Below, piece by piece: positions 1 to 7,588 of a stretch of 64,000 nt of DNA. The translations under genes were made by a program, and so were the position numbers. The DNA comes from Pseudomonas sp. IAC-BECa141 (lineage in GTDB: Bacteria; Pseudomonadota; Gammaproteobacteria; Pseudomonadales; Pseudomonadaceae). The notes beneath the pieces were generated by a model, which ran no database searches, was not told where the DNA came from, and was given only the letters and a program-made list of their open reading frames with translations. Position 1 is the stretch's first letter, and the number at the start of each line of letters is the position of its first letter. The stretch lies in NCBI RefSeq assembly GCF_020544405.1, contig NZ_CP065410.1:248001-312000 (forward strand), read 5' to 3'.

Positions 1-1
1 C

Positions 2-193
2 TACGCGGTGGTCAACCTCTCCACCGGCTTGCGCGGCGACTTCAATCAGGGCCAGTGGGATGTCTCGCTGTGGCTGAAAAACGCCTTCGACAAAACCTAC
101 TACACGACCCTGTGGACTGGCGGCAACGGCGGCTATGAAGGCCTGCTCGGTACGCCGCGCACCCTCGGCGTCACCGGTCGCTACGACTTCTGA
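2..193 (+). CDS. TonB-dependent receptor, C-terminal fragment (cut by window edge)
   Basis: Only the last 63 codons are in the window; the reading frame is open from the left edge. The peptide looks like the last beta-strands of an outer-membrane barrel: it contains W-L-K-N-A-F-D-K-T-Y-Y, the usual strand of TonB receptors (N-L-x-D-K-x-Y), and ends in G-R-Y-D-F. A terminal aromatic residue is the signal for outer-membrane barrel insertion. The arylsulfotransferase-like gene begins 24 nt downstream on the same strand, so the two probably share a transcript. This suggests, without proving it, that the receptor imports an aryl sulfate or another organosulfur compound. The ligand cannot be told from this fragment. 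Confidence 0.85.
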   Translation, partial: YAVVNLSTGLRGDFNQGQWDVSLWLKNAFDKTYYTTLWTGGNGGYEGLLGTPRTLGVTGRYDF

Positions 194-217
194 TCGATCC
201 TTCAAGGAGCCGCAATC

Positions 218-1561
218 ATGTTGCCCATCACAACCGCTTTACCGGTGTTGTTGTCCGGCGCAGTGCTCAGTGCCGGGGCGCTCGCCGCGCCCAGCGTCTA
301 CCCCACCGGCGTTACCCGTTACGACCCGGCCAAGGCCTTCAATCAATATGTGATCTTCAGCGGTGCCGACAAGCAGACGCACCTGATCGACATGAACGGC
401 AATGAGGTGAAGAGCTGGCCGCAATCAGGTTTTCCCTCGGCAATCATCGACCCGAAACTGGTCGGTGGAGAGCGCGGCCATGTGTTGCTGCAGCTGAGCG
501 AAAAGGATCCCGGCAAGTTGGGCTCTGCCGGCAACGGCCTCGGCAATCAGAGCATCGGCGAGCTGGACTGGAACGGCAAAGTCGTCTGGCAGTGGGGCGA
601 CCAGGCACCCGGTGGTGCTGCGCAACAGCATCACGATCAGCGTCGCCTGAGCAACGGCAACACCGTGGTGCTGGCGAACAAGGTGCACAAGGTCAAAGGC
701 TTCAAGGTGCCCGAGGTGATCGACGATGCGATCTACGAGGTCAGCCCCGCGGGCGAGGTGAAATGGCAGTGGCTGGCGTCGGATCACTTGAACGAGTTCG
801 GCTTCACCGCCGAACAATTGAAGCTGGTACGTGCCAGCGAAAATCCGGATTACCTGCACATCAACAACCTCAGCCTGGTCGGGCCGAACAAGTGGTTCGA
901 TGCCGGCGACAAGCGCTTCAACCCGGACAACCTGCTGCTCGATTCGCGCAACGCCAATTTCATCGCGATCATCGACAAACACAGCGGCAAAGTGGTGTGG
1001 CGCCTGGGGCCGAACCTGCCGTTGGCCAATCCGAAAACCGCGCAGCAGATTCCGCGTCCGGTAGACCAGTTTGTAGGTCAGCATGACGCGCACATCATCC
1101 CGGCGGGGTTGCCCGGCGCGGGCAATCTGCTGGTGTTCGACAACCAGGGTTTGGCGGGTTACCCGAACGTCACGCTGGGGCTGATTTCCGGTTCGCGGGT
1201 GCTGGAAATCGACCCGGTGAAAAACGAAATCGTCTGGCAGTACAGCGCCGCCAATTCGAAGCAGCCGGGGTGGGCGTTCTACAGCTCGTTCATCAGCAGC
1301 GCGCGGCGCTTGCCCAACGGCAACACGTTGATTGATGAGGGCATGAACGGGCGATTTTTCCAGGTCACGGCCAATGGCGAAAACGTCTGGGAATACGTCA
1401 GCCCTTATTTGGGCAAGGCACCGGGCAGTGACGCGATCAGCAATTGGGTCTATCGGGCCCTTCCTGTGAGTTATGACTGGGTTCCTGCGGAAACGCCGCG
1501 TTCGGAGACGGCAGTGATTGCGCCGGCCATTGGTGTGCAACAAACCAATGCCAGTCGTTAG
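218..1561 (+). CDS. Exported arylsulfotransferase (ASST)-family beta-propeller protein
   Basis: This 447-residue protein has an N-terminal signal peptide ending near A-L-A-A (about residue 24). The body has repeated blades of the ASST type: G-K-V-V-W-Q-W, G-E-V-K-W-Q-W, G-K-V-V-W-R-L and N-E-I-V-W-Q-Y, each followed by H-D and L-x-N-G-N-T motifs (H-H-D-Q-R-R-L-S-N-G-N; G-Q-H-D-A-H; L-P-N-G-N-T). Family knowledge: bacterial ASSTs transfer sulfate between phenols in the periplasm through a histidine intermediate. The protein is shorter than E. coli-type AssT (about 600 residues), so it belongs to the shorter ASST-like subgroup and its true reaction is uncertain. It lies 24 nt behind a TonB receptor, which fits scavenging of sulfate esters. 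The ATG follows a good AAGGAG site. Confidence 0.75.
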   Translation: MLPITTALPVLLSGAVLSAGALAAPSVYPTGVTRYDPAKAFNQYVIFSGADKQTHLIDMNGNEVKSWPQSGFPSAIIDPKLVGGERGHVLLQLSEKDPGKLGSAGNGLGNQSIGELDWNGKVVWQWGDQAPGGAAQQHHDQRRLSNGNTVVLANKVHKVKGFKVPEVIDDAIYEVSPAGEVKWQWLASDHLNEFGFTAEQLKLVRASENPDYLHINNLSLVGPNKWFDAGDKRFNPDNLLLDSRNANFIAIIDKHSGKVVWRLGPNLPLANPKTAQQIPRPVDQFVGQHDAHIIPAGLPGAGNLLVFDNQGLAGYPNVTLGLISGSRVLEIDPVKNEIVWQYSAANSKQPGWAFYSSFISSARRLPNGNTLIDEGMNGRFFQVTANGENVWEYVSPYLGKAPGSDAISNWVYRALPVSYDWVPAETPRSETAVIAPAIGVQQTNASR

Positions 1562-1742
1562 TTATCACGACGATTCACAATCGAAATAAGTTATGAATGA
1601 CTTGAATAGTGCATATAGCAATTTCGTTGAAAAGTCGCGTGGACAATAAATGAATGTCCAACCATCCTGAGTGTCGTGAGTTTCCAGGAGGAAACTTGCT
1701 CTCATCGGAAGACACTTATCCAACGATAAAGGAAATCTCGTT

Positions 1743-2069
1743 ATGTCGAGCATTAATGGCAACTATGTAAACGCTAACGCTGGCGCCAAACTGACGATCA
1801 CCGATGGCAACGACTCCAACGGCACCTTCAGCGGAAAGTTCAGCCAGAACGGCGTGAACTACGACATCGCGTACGGTCACTACCACTTCCAGAACAGCAC
1901 CGGGCAGCCTACGATCATTACTTTCGCGGCACTGAATGACGGCACTGGCTATCAGTCCTGGACCCTGTTCTCGCCGGATCATAACTACTCGAAAGTGCGT
2001 GCGGTGGGCTCTCGCACCAACTTTGACGGTGATGTAGTCGGTCTGGCCGGGGAGTTTGTCAAGCAGTAA
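1743..2069 (+). CDS. 108-residue orphan beta-barrel-like protein (possibly avidin-like)
   Basis: I do not recognise this with certainty. It has no signal peptide and no membrane segment. Its layout suggests eight short beta-strands: an opening I-N-G-N-Y-V-N-A with K-L-T-I-T, then N-G-T-F-S-G-K-F, Y-G-H-Y-H-F, I-I-T-F-A-A, Q-S-W-T-L-F and a terminal A-G-E-F-V-K. The first part resembles the avidin/streptavidin signature (G-x-W-x-N-x-x-G-S-x-L-x-I-T, then D-G-x-x-x-G-x-Y), but the tryptophan in the first strand is replaced by Tyr and the later W-x-x-x-W pattern is not preserved. Biotin binding is therefore only a guess. A clear AAAGGAAA site precedes the ATG and a strong terminator follows, so it is a single-gene unit between the sulfotransferase and tonB. 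Confidence 0.6.
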   Translation: MSSINGNYVNANAGAKLTITDGNDSNGTFSGKFSQNGVNYDIAYGHYHFQNSTGQPTIITFAALNDGTGYQSWTLFSPDHNYSKVRAVGSRTNFDGDVVGLAGEFVKQ

Positions 2070-2085
2070 TAAATTCTGTAAAGCG

Positions 2086-2123
2086 AAGGCCGATGCATTA
2101 ATCATGCATCGGCCTTTTTATTT
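2086..2123 (+). terminator. Intrinsic terminator of the 108-residue protein gene
   Basis: A perfect 13-bp stem (2086-2098 with 2104-2116) and a 5-nt loop run into TTTTTATTT. It ends the single-gene unit at 1743-2069. Confidence 0.9.
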
Positions 2124-2448
2124 GCCTTTTAAAAAATTGGTCAACTATCACCTTGGTATTAGTTGTCACTGAATCCCGGGTCATCGATAACCTGATGCCT
2201 TGGATGAATACTTTTTATGCCGGGAAAGCATGCCGATTTTGGCGAATCGCTGGAAGCCTTGCTGGTCGGGGCTTTGGCGGAAATGACTGTTTCTTATATT
2301 CCATATGCGTCTATCCATAAGATGAAAGATTACTTTCGGAGATAAGCGGCTGGCCCAATGATTGATCCATCGATCACGCCGTGGGGGATTCAACAAGCGG
2401 CGGATTGGTTAAGCGAAAAAACGCAAAGAGACCGCAGGGAGTCATTCA
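2124..2448. other. Intergenic region upstream of tonB
   Basis: No convincing gene. The only frames are short and lack ribosome-binding sites. The segment is richer in A+T than its surroundings and must hold the tonB-exbBD promoter. A sigma-54-like element, TGGCCCAATGATTGAT at about 2351-2366, has correct spacing but GA in place of the critical -12 GC, so I regard it as weak. Confidence 0.4.
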
Positions 2449-3261
2449 ATGGGCAATGTCCAGACCGCCGCCAGTGCACAGGAGGTGCTGTGGCGCCAGG
2501 CGCCGAGCGGCGAGTTGGTCGATCTCGGCCGGCCTCATTGTGTGCCGTTGGGGCAGCTGCGTCTGCAGCGCGCGCCCAAGGGCATCCTGAGCCGCCGCGA
2601 AACGATTCTGCTCGGCGTTCTGGCGCTGGTAGTGCACGGCGCGGTGATCTACTGGATCAACCAGCATCCGACGCCGGCGCTGCCGATCGTGCCGCCGGAA
2701 ATTCCACCGATGACCATCGAGTTTTCGCGTCCGGCACCCCCGGCGCCGCCTGTGGTTGTGCCGCCGCCACCGGTACCTGTGGTCGAGCCTCCGCCGCCGG
2801 TGGAAGACGAACTGGCGACCAAGCCACCACCGAAACCGAAGCCGATTCTCAAACCGAAACCGGTCGCCAAACCCGTACCGAAACCAGCGCCAAAAGCGGT
2901 CGAGCAAACACCGGCTCCGCCACAACCGGCAGCCCCGGTCGCTGCGCCAGCGCCACCTGCACCACCGGCGCCTGCTCCGGTGACGCCGGCCTCGGCCAAC
3001 GCCGCGTACCTGAAGAACCCGGCGCCGGAATATCCGTCGCTGGCCCAGCGTCGCGGTTGGGAAGGCACGGTGTTGCTGCGGGTTCATGTGCTGGCCAGCG
3101 GCAAACCGGGAGAAATCCAGATTCAGAAAAGCAGTGGCCGGCAACAGCTCGACGACGCGGCGCTGGACGCCGTGAAGCGCTGGAGCTTCGTGCCGGCCAA
3201 GCAGGGTGATGTCGCCCAGGACGGCTGGGTCAGCGTACCCATCGATTTCAAGATTCATTAA
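2449..3261 (+). CDS. tonB: TonB energy transducer with a long cytoplasmic N-terminal extension
   Basis: This 270-residue protein couples the inner-membrane proton-motive force to outer-membrane receptors. A single membrane anchor spans about residues 51-71 (E-T-I-L-L-G-V-L-A-L-V-V-H-G). A Pro/Lys/Glu-rich periplasmic spacer follows (about 73-185, with K-P-K-P runs), then the TonB C-terminal domain (about 186-270) with P-E-Y-P-S-L-A-Q-R-R-G-W-E-G-T-V and the closing V-x-V-P-I-D-F. The roughly 50-residue cytoplasmic stretch before the anchor is longer than in E. coli TonB and is seen in several pseudomonad TonB paralogues. The ATG lies 9 nt after GGGAG. exbB and exbD follow, making a dedicated transport-energising set, presumably for the receptor at the left edge. 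Confidence 0.93.
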   Translation: MGNVQTAASAQEVLWRQAPSGELVDLGRPHCVPLGQLRLQRAPKGILSRRETILLGVLALVVHGAVIYWINQHPTPALPIVPPEIPPMTIEFSRPAPPAPPVVVPPPPVPVVEPPPPVEDELATKPPPKPKPILKPKPVAKPVPKPAPKAVEQTPAPPQPAAPVAAPAPPAPPAPAPVTPASANAAYLKNPAPEYPSLAQRRGWEGTVLLRVHVLASGKPGEIQIQKSSGRQQLDDAALDAVKRWSFVPAKQGDVAQDGWVSVPIDFKIH

Positions 3262-3347
3262 TTGGTAATCAGCCGGCTTTATTCTCGCGGTGTGTCTGTA
3301 ACCGTCATCGCGAGCAAGCTCGGCTCCCACACACGAGGGAACTCATC

Positions 3348-4073
3348 ATGACGTTACTGGCATCTCCACTGGAATCCATCGAAAGCGCGGTGATCTGGCT
3401 GCTGGTGGTCTTCTCTGTCGCAACCTGGGGCCTGGCATTGCTCAAGGCTTTGCAGTTCGGCCGGTTGAAGGCGCAGGACCGCAAATTTCACAAGCGCTTC
3501 TGGGCGGCGTCGAGTCTGGACTCCGCCGCCGAGTTGAGCGAAACCCAGCCCGGCGCTGCAGCGCGGGTGGCACAAGCCGGTTATGCGGCGATTCAGGTGG
3601 GCGAGGCCCCGCAGGCCAATGACCTGAGCCAGGCGATCAACCATCAGGATCGTCTCGAACGTGCCTTGCGCCAGCAGATTGTCCGCGAGCGCCGTTCGCT
3701 GGAAACCGGTCTGGCGGTGGTCGCGAGTATTGGCAGCACCTCGCCGTTCATTGGTCTGTTCGGCACGGTGTGGGGAATCATGGAAGCGTTGAAAGGTATC
3801 AGCGCGGCGGGCTCGGCTAGCCTGGAAACGGTCGCCGGTCCCATCGGTGCAGCGCTGGTCGCCACCGGTGTGGGGATCGCGGTCGCGGTGCCGGCGGTGC
3901 TGGTTTACAACTACTTTTTGCGTCGTCTGAAACTGACGGCGGCGGACCTGGACGACTTTGCCCACGACTTCTACAGCCTGGCGCAAAAGAGCTCGTTCCG
4001 TGTGCTGATCCACCCGACCGCGCACAAGGCTGCGGTCCAGGGCAACGCGACAAAAGTGAAGGAGGCGTCCTGA
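3348..4073 (+). CDS. exbB: ExbB-type proton channel subunit (MotA/TolQ/ExbB family)
   Basis: This 241-residue inner-membrane protein has three predicted membrane segments: about residues 12-33, then a pair at about 125-150 and 165-195. The second segment shows the family pattern S-I-G-S-T-S-P-F-I-G-L-F-G-T-V-W-G-I-M, and the third shows G-P-I-G-A-A-L-V-A-T-G-V-G-I-A-V-A-V-P. These features are diagnostic of ExbB/TolQ. It forms the proton channel with ExbD and drives TonB. The gap to tonB is 86 nt and contains a fragment of a REP-like sequence. exbD begins one base after the stop, so the two are translationally coupled. TolQ is unlikely because the partner genes are tonB and exbD. Confidence 0.93.
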   Translation: MTLLASPLESIESAVIWLLVVFSVATWGLALLKALQFGRLKAQDRKFHKRFWAASSLDSAAELSETQPGAAARVAQAGYAAIQVGEAPQANDLSQAINHQDRLERALRQQIVRERRSLETGLAVVASIGSTSPFIGLFGTVWGIMEALKGISAAGSASLETVAGPIGAALVATGVGIAVAVPAVLVYNYFLRRLKLTAADLDDFAHDFYSLAQKSSFRVLIHPTAHKAAVQGNATKVKEAS

Positions 4074-4074
4074 T

Positions 4075-4476
4075 ATGGCCTTCTCCACGCAAGACAGCGA
4101 CGAGGTGCTGAGCGAGATCAACGTGACGCCGCTGGTGGACGTGATGCTGGTGCTGCTGGTGGTGTTCATCGTCACCGCGCCGCTGCTGACCAACGCGATA
4201 CCGATCAACCTGCCGAAAACCGAAGCGGTGGCACCGGTCGAGCAGAAAGACCCGTTGGTGGTGAGCATCGACGGTACGGGAAAACTGTTTATCAACAAGG
4301 ACGAAATCCAGACGGATTTGCTGGAGTTCAACCTCAAATCGGCCAAGGCCAAGGACCCGGAAGTGCGCGTGCAATTGCAGGCCGACAACGGGGTGAATTA
4401 CGGCGAAGTGGCGCGAGCCATGGCTTCGATTGAGCGGGCGGGCATCACCAGGCTGTCGGTGATCACTGCACGATAA
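4075..4476 (+). CDS. exbD: ExbD-type proton channel subunit
   Basis: This 133-residue protein has one N-terminal membrane segment (about residues 17-40). The segment begins with I-N-V-T-P-L-V-D-V-M-L-V-L-L, where the aspartate is the conserved protonatable residue of ExbD/TolR. A periplasmic domain follows, with L-P-K-T-E-A and the late V-x-V-Q-L-Q-A-D pattern. It starts directly after the exbB stop (GGAGG in the end of exbB is its ribosome-binding site) and closes the tonB-exbB-exbD operon, which ends at a terminator 18 nt downstream. Confidence 0.93.
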   Translation: MAFSTQDSDEVLSEINVTPLVDVMLVLLVVFIVTAPLLTNAIPINLPKTEAVAPVEQKDPLVVSIDGTGKLFINKDEIQTDLLEFNLKSAKAKDPEVRVQLQADNGVNYGEVARAMASIERAGITRLSVITAR

Positions 4477-4493
4477 GGGTTTGACGTTTTTCC

Positions 4494-4529
4494 GGGGCCG
4501 TCTCCTTGGCAGGGTGCGGCCCCTTTTTT
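4494..4529 (+). terminator. Intrinsic terminator of tonB-exbB-exbD
   Basis: The GGGGCCG/CGGCCCC stem (4494-4500 with 4517-4523) is followed by six T residues. The loop is 16 nt. Confidence 0.85.
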
Positions 4530-4644
4530 GTTCGTTGCTTGATATTCGTTTAGGGTCTTAATAAATAGCTTCTTATTCCTTAACGAATATAAATCCCGTC
4601 CCTATACTCGTTCAGGAACAGACACGACGCAGGAGAGCTCCCCC

Positions 4645-5226
4645 ATGCGCAACGAATCAATCCGCTATCTGATTGTGCCGGGCTGGCAAGGATCGCCAGA
4701 AGATCATTGGCAAACCCACTGGCAAAACAGCCTGCCCAACAGCGCGCGGGTGGAGCAGGCCGACTGGCTGACGCCGCGTCGTGAAGACTGGGTCGCGGCG
4801 CTGGCCGAGGCGATTGCCGCCGACAGCTCGCCGGTGATTCTCATCGCGCACAGCCTGGGCTGCATCACCGTGGCGCACTGGGCGGCCACCGCGCCGCTGC
4901 ATCACCTGCGTCAGGTGCGCGGCGCGCTGCTGGTCGCACCGGCGGATGTCGAACGCCCGGCTTGCGCGCCGGCACTGCGCAATTTCGCACCGATTCCGAC
5001 CGATCTGTTGCCGTTCCCGAGCCAAGTCGTCAGCTCCGACAACGACGCCGCCGTCAGCGCGCCGCGTGCGCTGGAACTGGCGCGCAACTGGGGCGCCGAG
5101 GCGGGGATTCTCGCAGGCGCCGGCCATATCAACGTGAAGTCCGGGCATCAACGCTGGGAGCAGGGATTCGCTTATCTGTATCGCCTGCAAAACCGCATGG
5201 AACACCACGCCCGGCGCCGTGCCTGA
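4645..5226 (+). CDS. RBBP9/YdeN-family serine hydrolase
   Basis: This 193-residue cytoplasmic alpha/beta hydrolase is close to the usual family length. It opens with Y-L-I-V-P-G-W-Q-G-S-P-E-D-H-W-Q, the typical RBBP9/YdeN start. The nucleophile elbow is A-H-S-L-G with Ser70, the likely acid is Asp134 in S-D-N-D-A-A-V, and the histidine is His161 in G-A-G-H-I-N. The substrate is unknown. Members of this family are often encoded with sulfur-starvation genes in pseudomonads, and here the gene sits between tonB-exbBD and a sigma-54 activator/MetQ pair. The ATG follows GCAGGAGAG. An A+T-rich promoter region lies at about 4550-4615. Confidence 0.8.
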   Translation: MRNESIRYLIVPGWQGSPEDHWQTHWQNSLPNSARVEQADWLTPRREDWVAALAEAIAADSSPVILIAHSLGCITVAHWAATAPLHHLRQVRGALLVAPADVERPACAPALRNFAPIPTDLLPFPSQVVSSDNDAAVSAPRALELARNWGAEAGILAGAGHINVKSGHQRWEQGFAYLYRLQNRMEHHARRRA

Positions 5227-5280
5227 CCCATTTTTTTTTCAACGCCCCCGTCTCCCGGCGATTTGGGGCGGGAGTCTGCC

Positions 5281-6213
5281 ATGAGTTTTGAAACCTTCGG
5301 TCAGCCGTTGCTGACCTTTCCCGATGCGGAAAAAAGTCCCCTGAGCATTCGCGCCAAGGCGCTGGTGTTCGTCGATCCGCGCTCACGCCAGTTGCGCGAG
5401 GAAATGGCCCAACTCGCACCGCGCTCGATCTCGGTGTTGATTCGCGGTGAGACCGGCACCGGCAAGGAATTGCTCGCCCGCCACATCCACCGTGCCAGTG
5501 ATCGCAGCGGGCTGTTTGTCTCGGTCAATTGCGGCGCGATCAGCCCGACCTACGCCGATGCCGAATTGTTCGGCTACGCCGCCGGCAGTTACAGCGGTTC
5601 GGCCAGCAGCCGCGCTGGCTGGTTCGGCTCGGCCAACGGCGGCACCTTGTACCTGGACGAAATCGGCGACCTGCCGCTGCCGATCCAGATCAAGTTGCTT
5701 GCCGCCCTGGAAAATCACGAAGTCACCCGCGTCGGTGCTCATCAACCGAGCCCTGTGGACGTACGTCTGGTGGCGGCGACCAGCATCGATCTGGCGCAAG
5801 CGGTGGCGGCGGGGAAATTCCACGAGCGGCTTTATCACTATCTCAGCGAAGGGCAACTGGAACTGCCGGCACTGCGCGCGCGGGTCGGCGACATTCTGTC
5901 GCTGGCCGAGTACTTCCTCGGCATCTACAGCCAGCGCCTCGATCTGCCAGTGCCGCTGATCAGCGAAGCGGCGCAGCAGGTGCTGGAACAACACAGTTGG
6001 CCGGGCAACACTCGGGAGCTGGAAAATGTCATTCATTTTGCGCTGCTGGTGAGCACCGGCGACGAAATCCTGCCGGAGCACCTGAACCTGCCCGAGGTGT
6101 CTGGGCCGCTGGTTCAGATCGAGCGTCATGCGGCGAGCATCAGCCTCAATGGCACCGCCGACGAACGTAAGGCATTGAAAGAATTGCTGTTGAGTCTGAG
6201 CGAGGCGTTGTAA
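5281..6213 (+). CDS. Divergent sigma-54 activator-type AAA+ protein without DNA-binding domain
   Basis: This 310-residue protein is essentially a stand-alone bEBP AAA+ domain. Walker A is G-E-T-G-T-G-K-E (56-63), Walker B is G-G-T-L-Y-L-D-E-I-G-D-L (120-131), and W-P-G-N-T-R-E-L-E-N-V lies at 240-250. Several functional residues differ from the family norm. The sigma-54-contact loop GAFTGA reads G-S-Y-S-G-S (102-107). Where PspF has its two arginine fingers (F-R-x-x-L-x-x-R-L), this protein has F-H-E-R-L-Y-H-Y-L (180-188). No Fis-type helix-turn-helix follows residue 300. I chose the ATG at 5281 because GGGCGGGAG precedes it, in preference to a TTG 18 nt upstream. It is probably a regulator of the neighbouring sulfur genes, but may act without DNA binding or as a modulator of another activator. 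Confidence 0.75.
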   Translation: MSFETFGQPLLTFPDAEKSPLSIRAKALVFVDPRSRQLREEMAQLAPRSISVLIRGETGTGKELLARHIHRASDRSGLFVSVNCGAISPTYADAELFGYAAGSYSGSASSRAGWFGSANGGTLYLDEIGDLPLPIQIKLLAALENHEVTRVGAHQPSPVDVRLVAATSIDLAQAVAAGKFHERLYHYLSEGQLELPALRARVGDILSLAEYFLGIYSQRLDLPVPLISEAAQQVLEQHSWPGNTRELENVIHFALLVSTGDEILPEHLNLPEVSGPLVQIERHAASISLNGTADERKALKELLLSLSEAL

Positions 6214-6240
6214 CCATTTTGTTCAACATGAACAAAATGG
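6214..6240. repeat. Perfect 12-bp inverted repeat directly after the activator stop codon
   Basis: CCATTTTGTTCA (6214-6225) and its exact complement (6229-6240) are separated by ACA. No T tract follows, so it is not a classical terminator. It could be an operator, an mRNA-stabilising hairpin or a processing site ahead of metQ. Confidence 0.8.
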
Positions 6241-6377
6241 AATATGAAGCTGAATAAACGTTATTGTCCTGGAATAAAAAATCCCGGTATTGTCCGCTTC
6301 ACGCCAGCAGTAGCACATCGCTGGCACACGTATTAATGCCGTCGTCGATGACGACCGATTTTCGATAAGGACACTGC

Positions 6378-7175
6378 ATGAAAAAGGTTCTGTTGTTTAC
6401 CGCATTGGCGGCTGCTCTGACTGCTTCCCTGGCCCAGGCCGGCGAGAAACTGGTGGTGGCCGCGACGCCAGTGCCGCACGCCGAAATCCTCGAACTGATC
6501 AAACCGACCCTCGCCAAAGAAGGCGTGGATCTGGAAATCAAAGTCTTCACCGACTACGTTCAGCCGAACGTACAAGTGGGCGAGAAGCGTCTGGACGCCA
6601 ACTACTTCCAGACTCTGCCGTACCTGAACAGCTTCAACCAGGGCAAATACAAGGACGACAAGGCCAAGTACCTGGTAACCGTGCAAGGCGTTCACGTTGA
6701 ACCGTTCGGTGGTTACTCGAGCAAGTACAAGACCCTGGCCGAATTGCCTGACGGCGCCACCATCGCCATTCCGAACGAAGGCAGCAACAGCGGTCGCGCA
6801 CTGATCCTGCTGCAGAAGGCCGGCCTGATCGAGCTGAAAGATCCGAAGAACGCCCTGGCCACGCCAAAAGACATCGCCAAGAACCCGCACAACTTCAAGT
6901 TCAAGGAACTGGAGTCGGCCCTGCTGCCGCGTGTTCTGAAAGAAGTCGATCTGGACATGATCAACACCAACTATGCGCTGGAAGCCAAGCTGAACCCGAC
7001 CAAGGACGCCCTGGTGATCGAAGGCGCGGATTCGCCTTACGTGAACTTCCTGGTCGCCCGTGAAGACAACAAGAACAGCGATGCCATCAAGAAACTGGCC
7101 GCTGCCCTGACCAGCCCTGAAGTCAAAGCGTTCATCGAGAAGAAGTACGACGGCGCGGTACTGCCGGCGTTCTGA
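6378..7175 (+). CDS. Orphan MetQ/NlpA-family ABC substrate-binding protein
   Basis: This 265-residue periplasmic protein has a cleavable signal peptide ending A-Q-A before G-E (residue 22). There is no lipobox cysteine, unlike classical MetQ lipoproteins. Family signatures are present: V-A-A-T-P-V-P-H-A-E-I-L near the start, D-Y-V-Q-P-N, D-A-N-Y-F-Q-T-L-P-Y-L, I-P-N-E-G-S-N-S-G-R-A-L and M-I-N-T-N-Y-A. The family binds methionine or related sulfur compounds. No ATPase or permease gene is adjacent; a complete metQ-metN-metI set lies at 17141-19711 and could supply the membrane components. A clear ATAAGGA site precedes the ATG and a strong terminator follows. The neighbouring sigma-54-type protein may control it. 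Confidence 0.85.
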   Translation: MKKVLLFTALAAALTASLAQAGEKLVVAATPVPHAEILELIKPTLAKEGVDLEIKVFTDYVQPNVQVGEKRLDANYFQTLPYLNSFNQGKYKDDKAKYLVTVQGVHVEPFGGYSSKYKTLAELPDGATIAIPNEGSNSGRALILLQKAGLIELKDPKNALATPKDIAKNPHNFKFKELESALLPRVLKEVDLDMINTNYALEAKLNPTKDALVIEGADSPYVNFLVAREDNKNSDAIKKLAAALTSPEVKAFIEKKYDGAVLPAF

Positions 7176-7210
7176 TCCGACGCAACAGCAACCCTCTTCA
7201 AGGTTGGAAA

Positions 7211-7250
7211 AAAACGCCGATGAACAGCGATGGTCATCGGCGTTTTGTTT
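7211..7250 (+). terminator. Intrinsic terminator downstream of the orphan metQ
   Basis: A 13-bp stem, AAAACGCCGATGA (7211-7223) with 7234-7246, is followed by TTTTGTTT. Confidence 0.9.
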
Positions 7251-7264
7251 GGGGCGTGGGTCAC

Positions 7265-7358
7265 TCAGGCAGCGCTGGTTTTCAGCGCCCTGCGCAAAGC
7301 CACCAGCCATTTCACGAAGTCCTGCGGGTCCGGTCGCTGCGGCACTTTTACGTCCATG
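7265..7358 (-). pseudogene. Frameshifted small ORF of about 31 codons
   Basis: On the minus strand a well-placed AAGGAAGAG site precedes an ATG at 7358 that opens M-D-V-K-V-P-Q-R-P-D-P-Q. If one base is skipped at about 7320, the next frame continues as D/N-F-V-K-W-L-V-A-L-R-R-A-L-K-T-S-A-A and stops at 7265. The second half reads like a genuine amphipathic tail, while the unshifted frame reads as low-information antisense of metQ. I infer a small conserved protein gene with a one-base insertion, or a sequencing error. I do not recognise the family. Confidence 0.3.
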
Positions 7359-7588
7359 TTCTCTTCCTTGTTATGGTTTGGCCGGGGGAGTCTGGCCAAA
7401 AGCTGTTCGTCCTTGGAGGGCCTTCATGAAAAAAAGATCCGTCCTACAGCGGAAGGAAAAATAGCTTTCTTATTCTGTCGGGGCAAATCCCGCGCAGCAG
7501 TTCCTGAAGAAGTTCTCCGACGTCGAAGCGCTGACTGGGAGATGGCCAGGCGGGCGGTTTTCCGATGATGGGCTCTTGGCTGGCAGGG
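7359..7588. other. Intergenic region between the small ORF and the ATPase gene
   Basis: I see no supportable gene here. A short inverted repeat TGGCC...GGCCA lies near 7379-7400. Confidence 0.3.

Noticed and set aside
2351..2366. Sigma-54 promoter upstream of tonB
   Set aside because: The -12 dinucleotide is GA, not GC, which normally abolishes recognition; kept only as a remark in the intergenic entry.
6333..7310. 325-codon minus-strand frame over the orphan metQ gene
   Set aside because: It is antisense to a clear family protein, shows low-complexity content and has no ribosome-binding site at its ATG.
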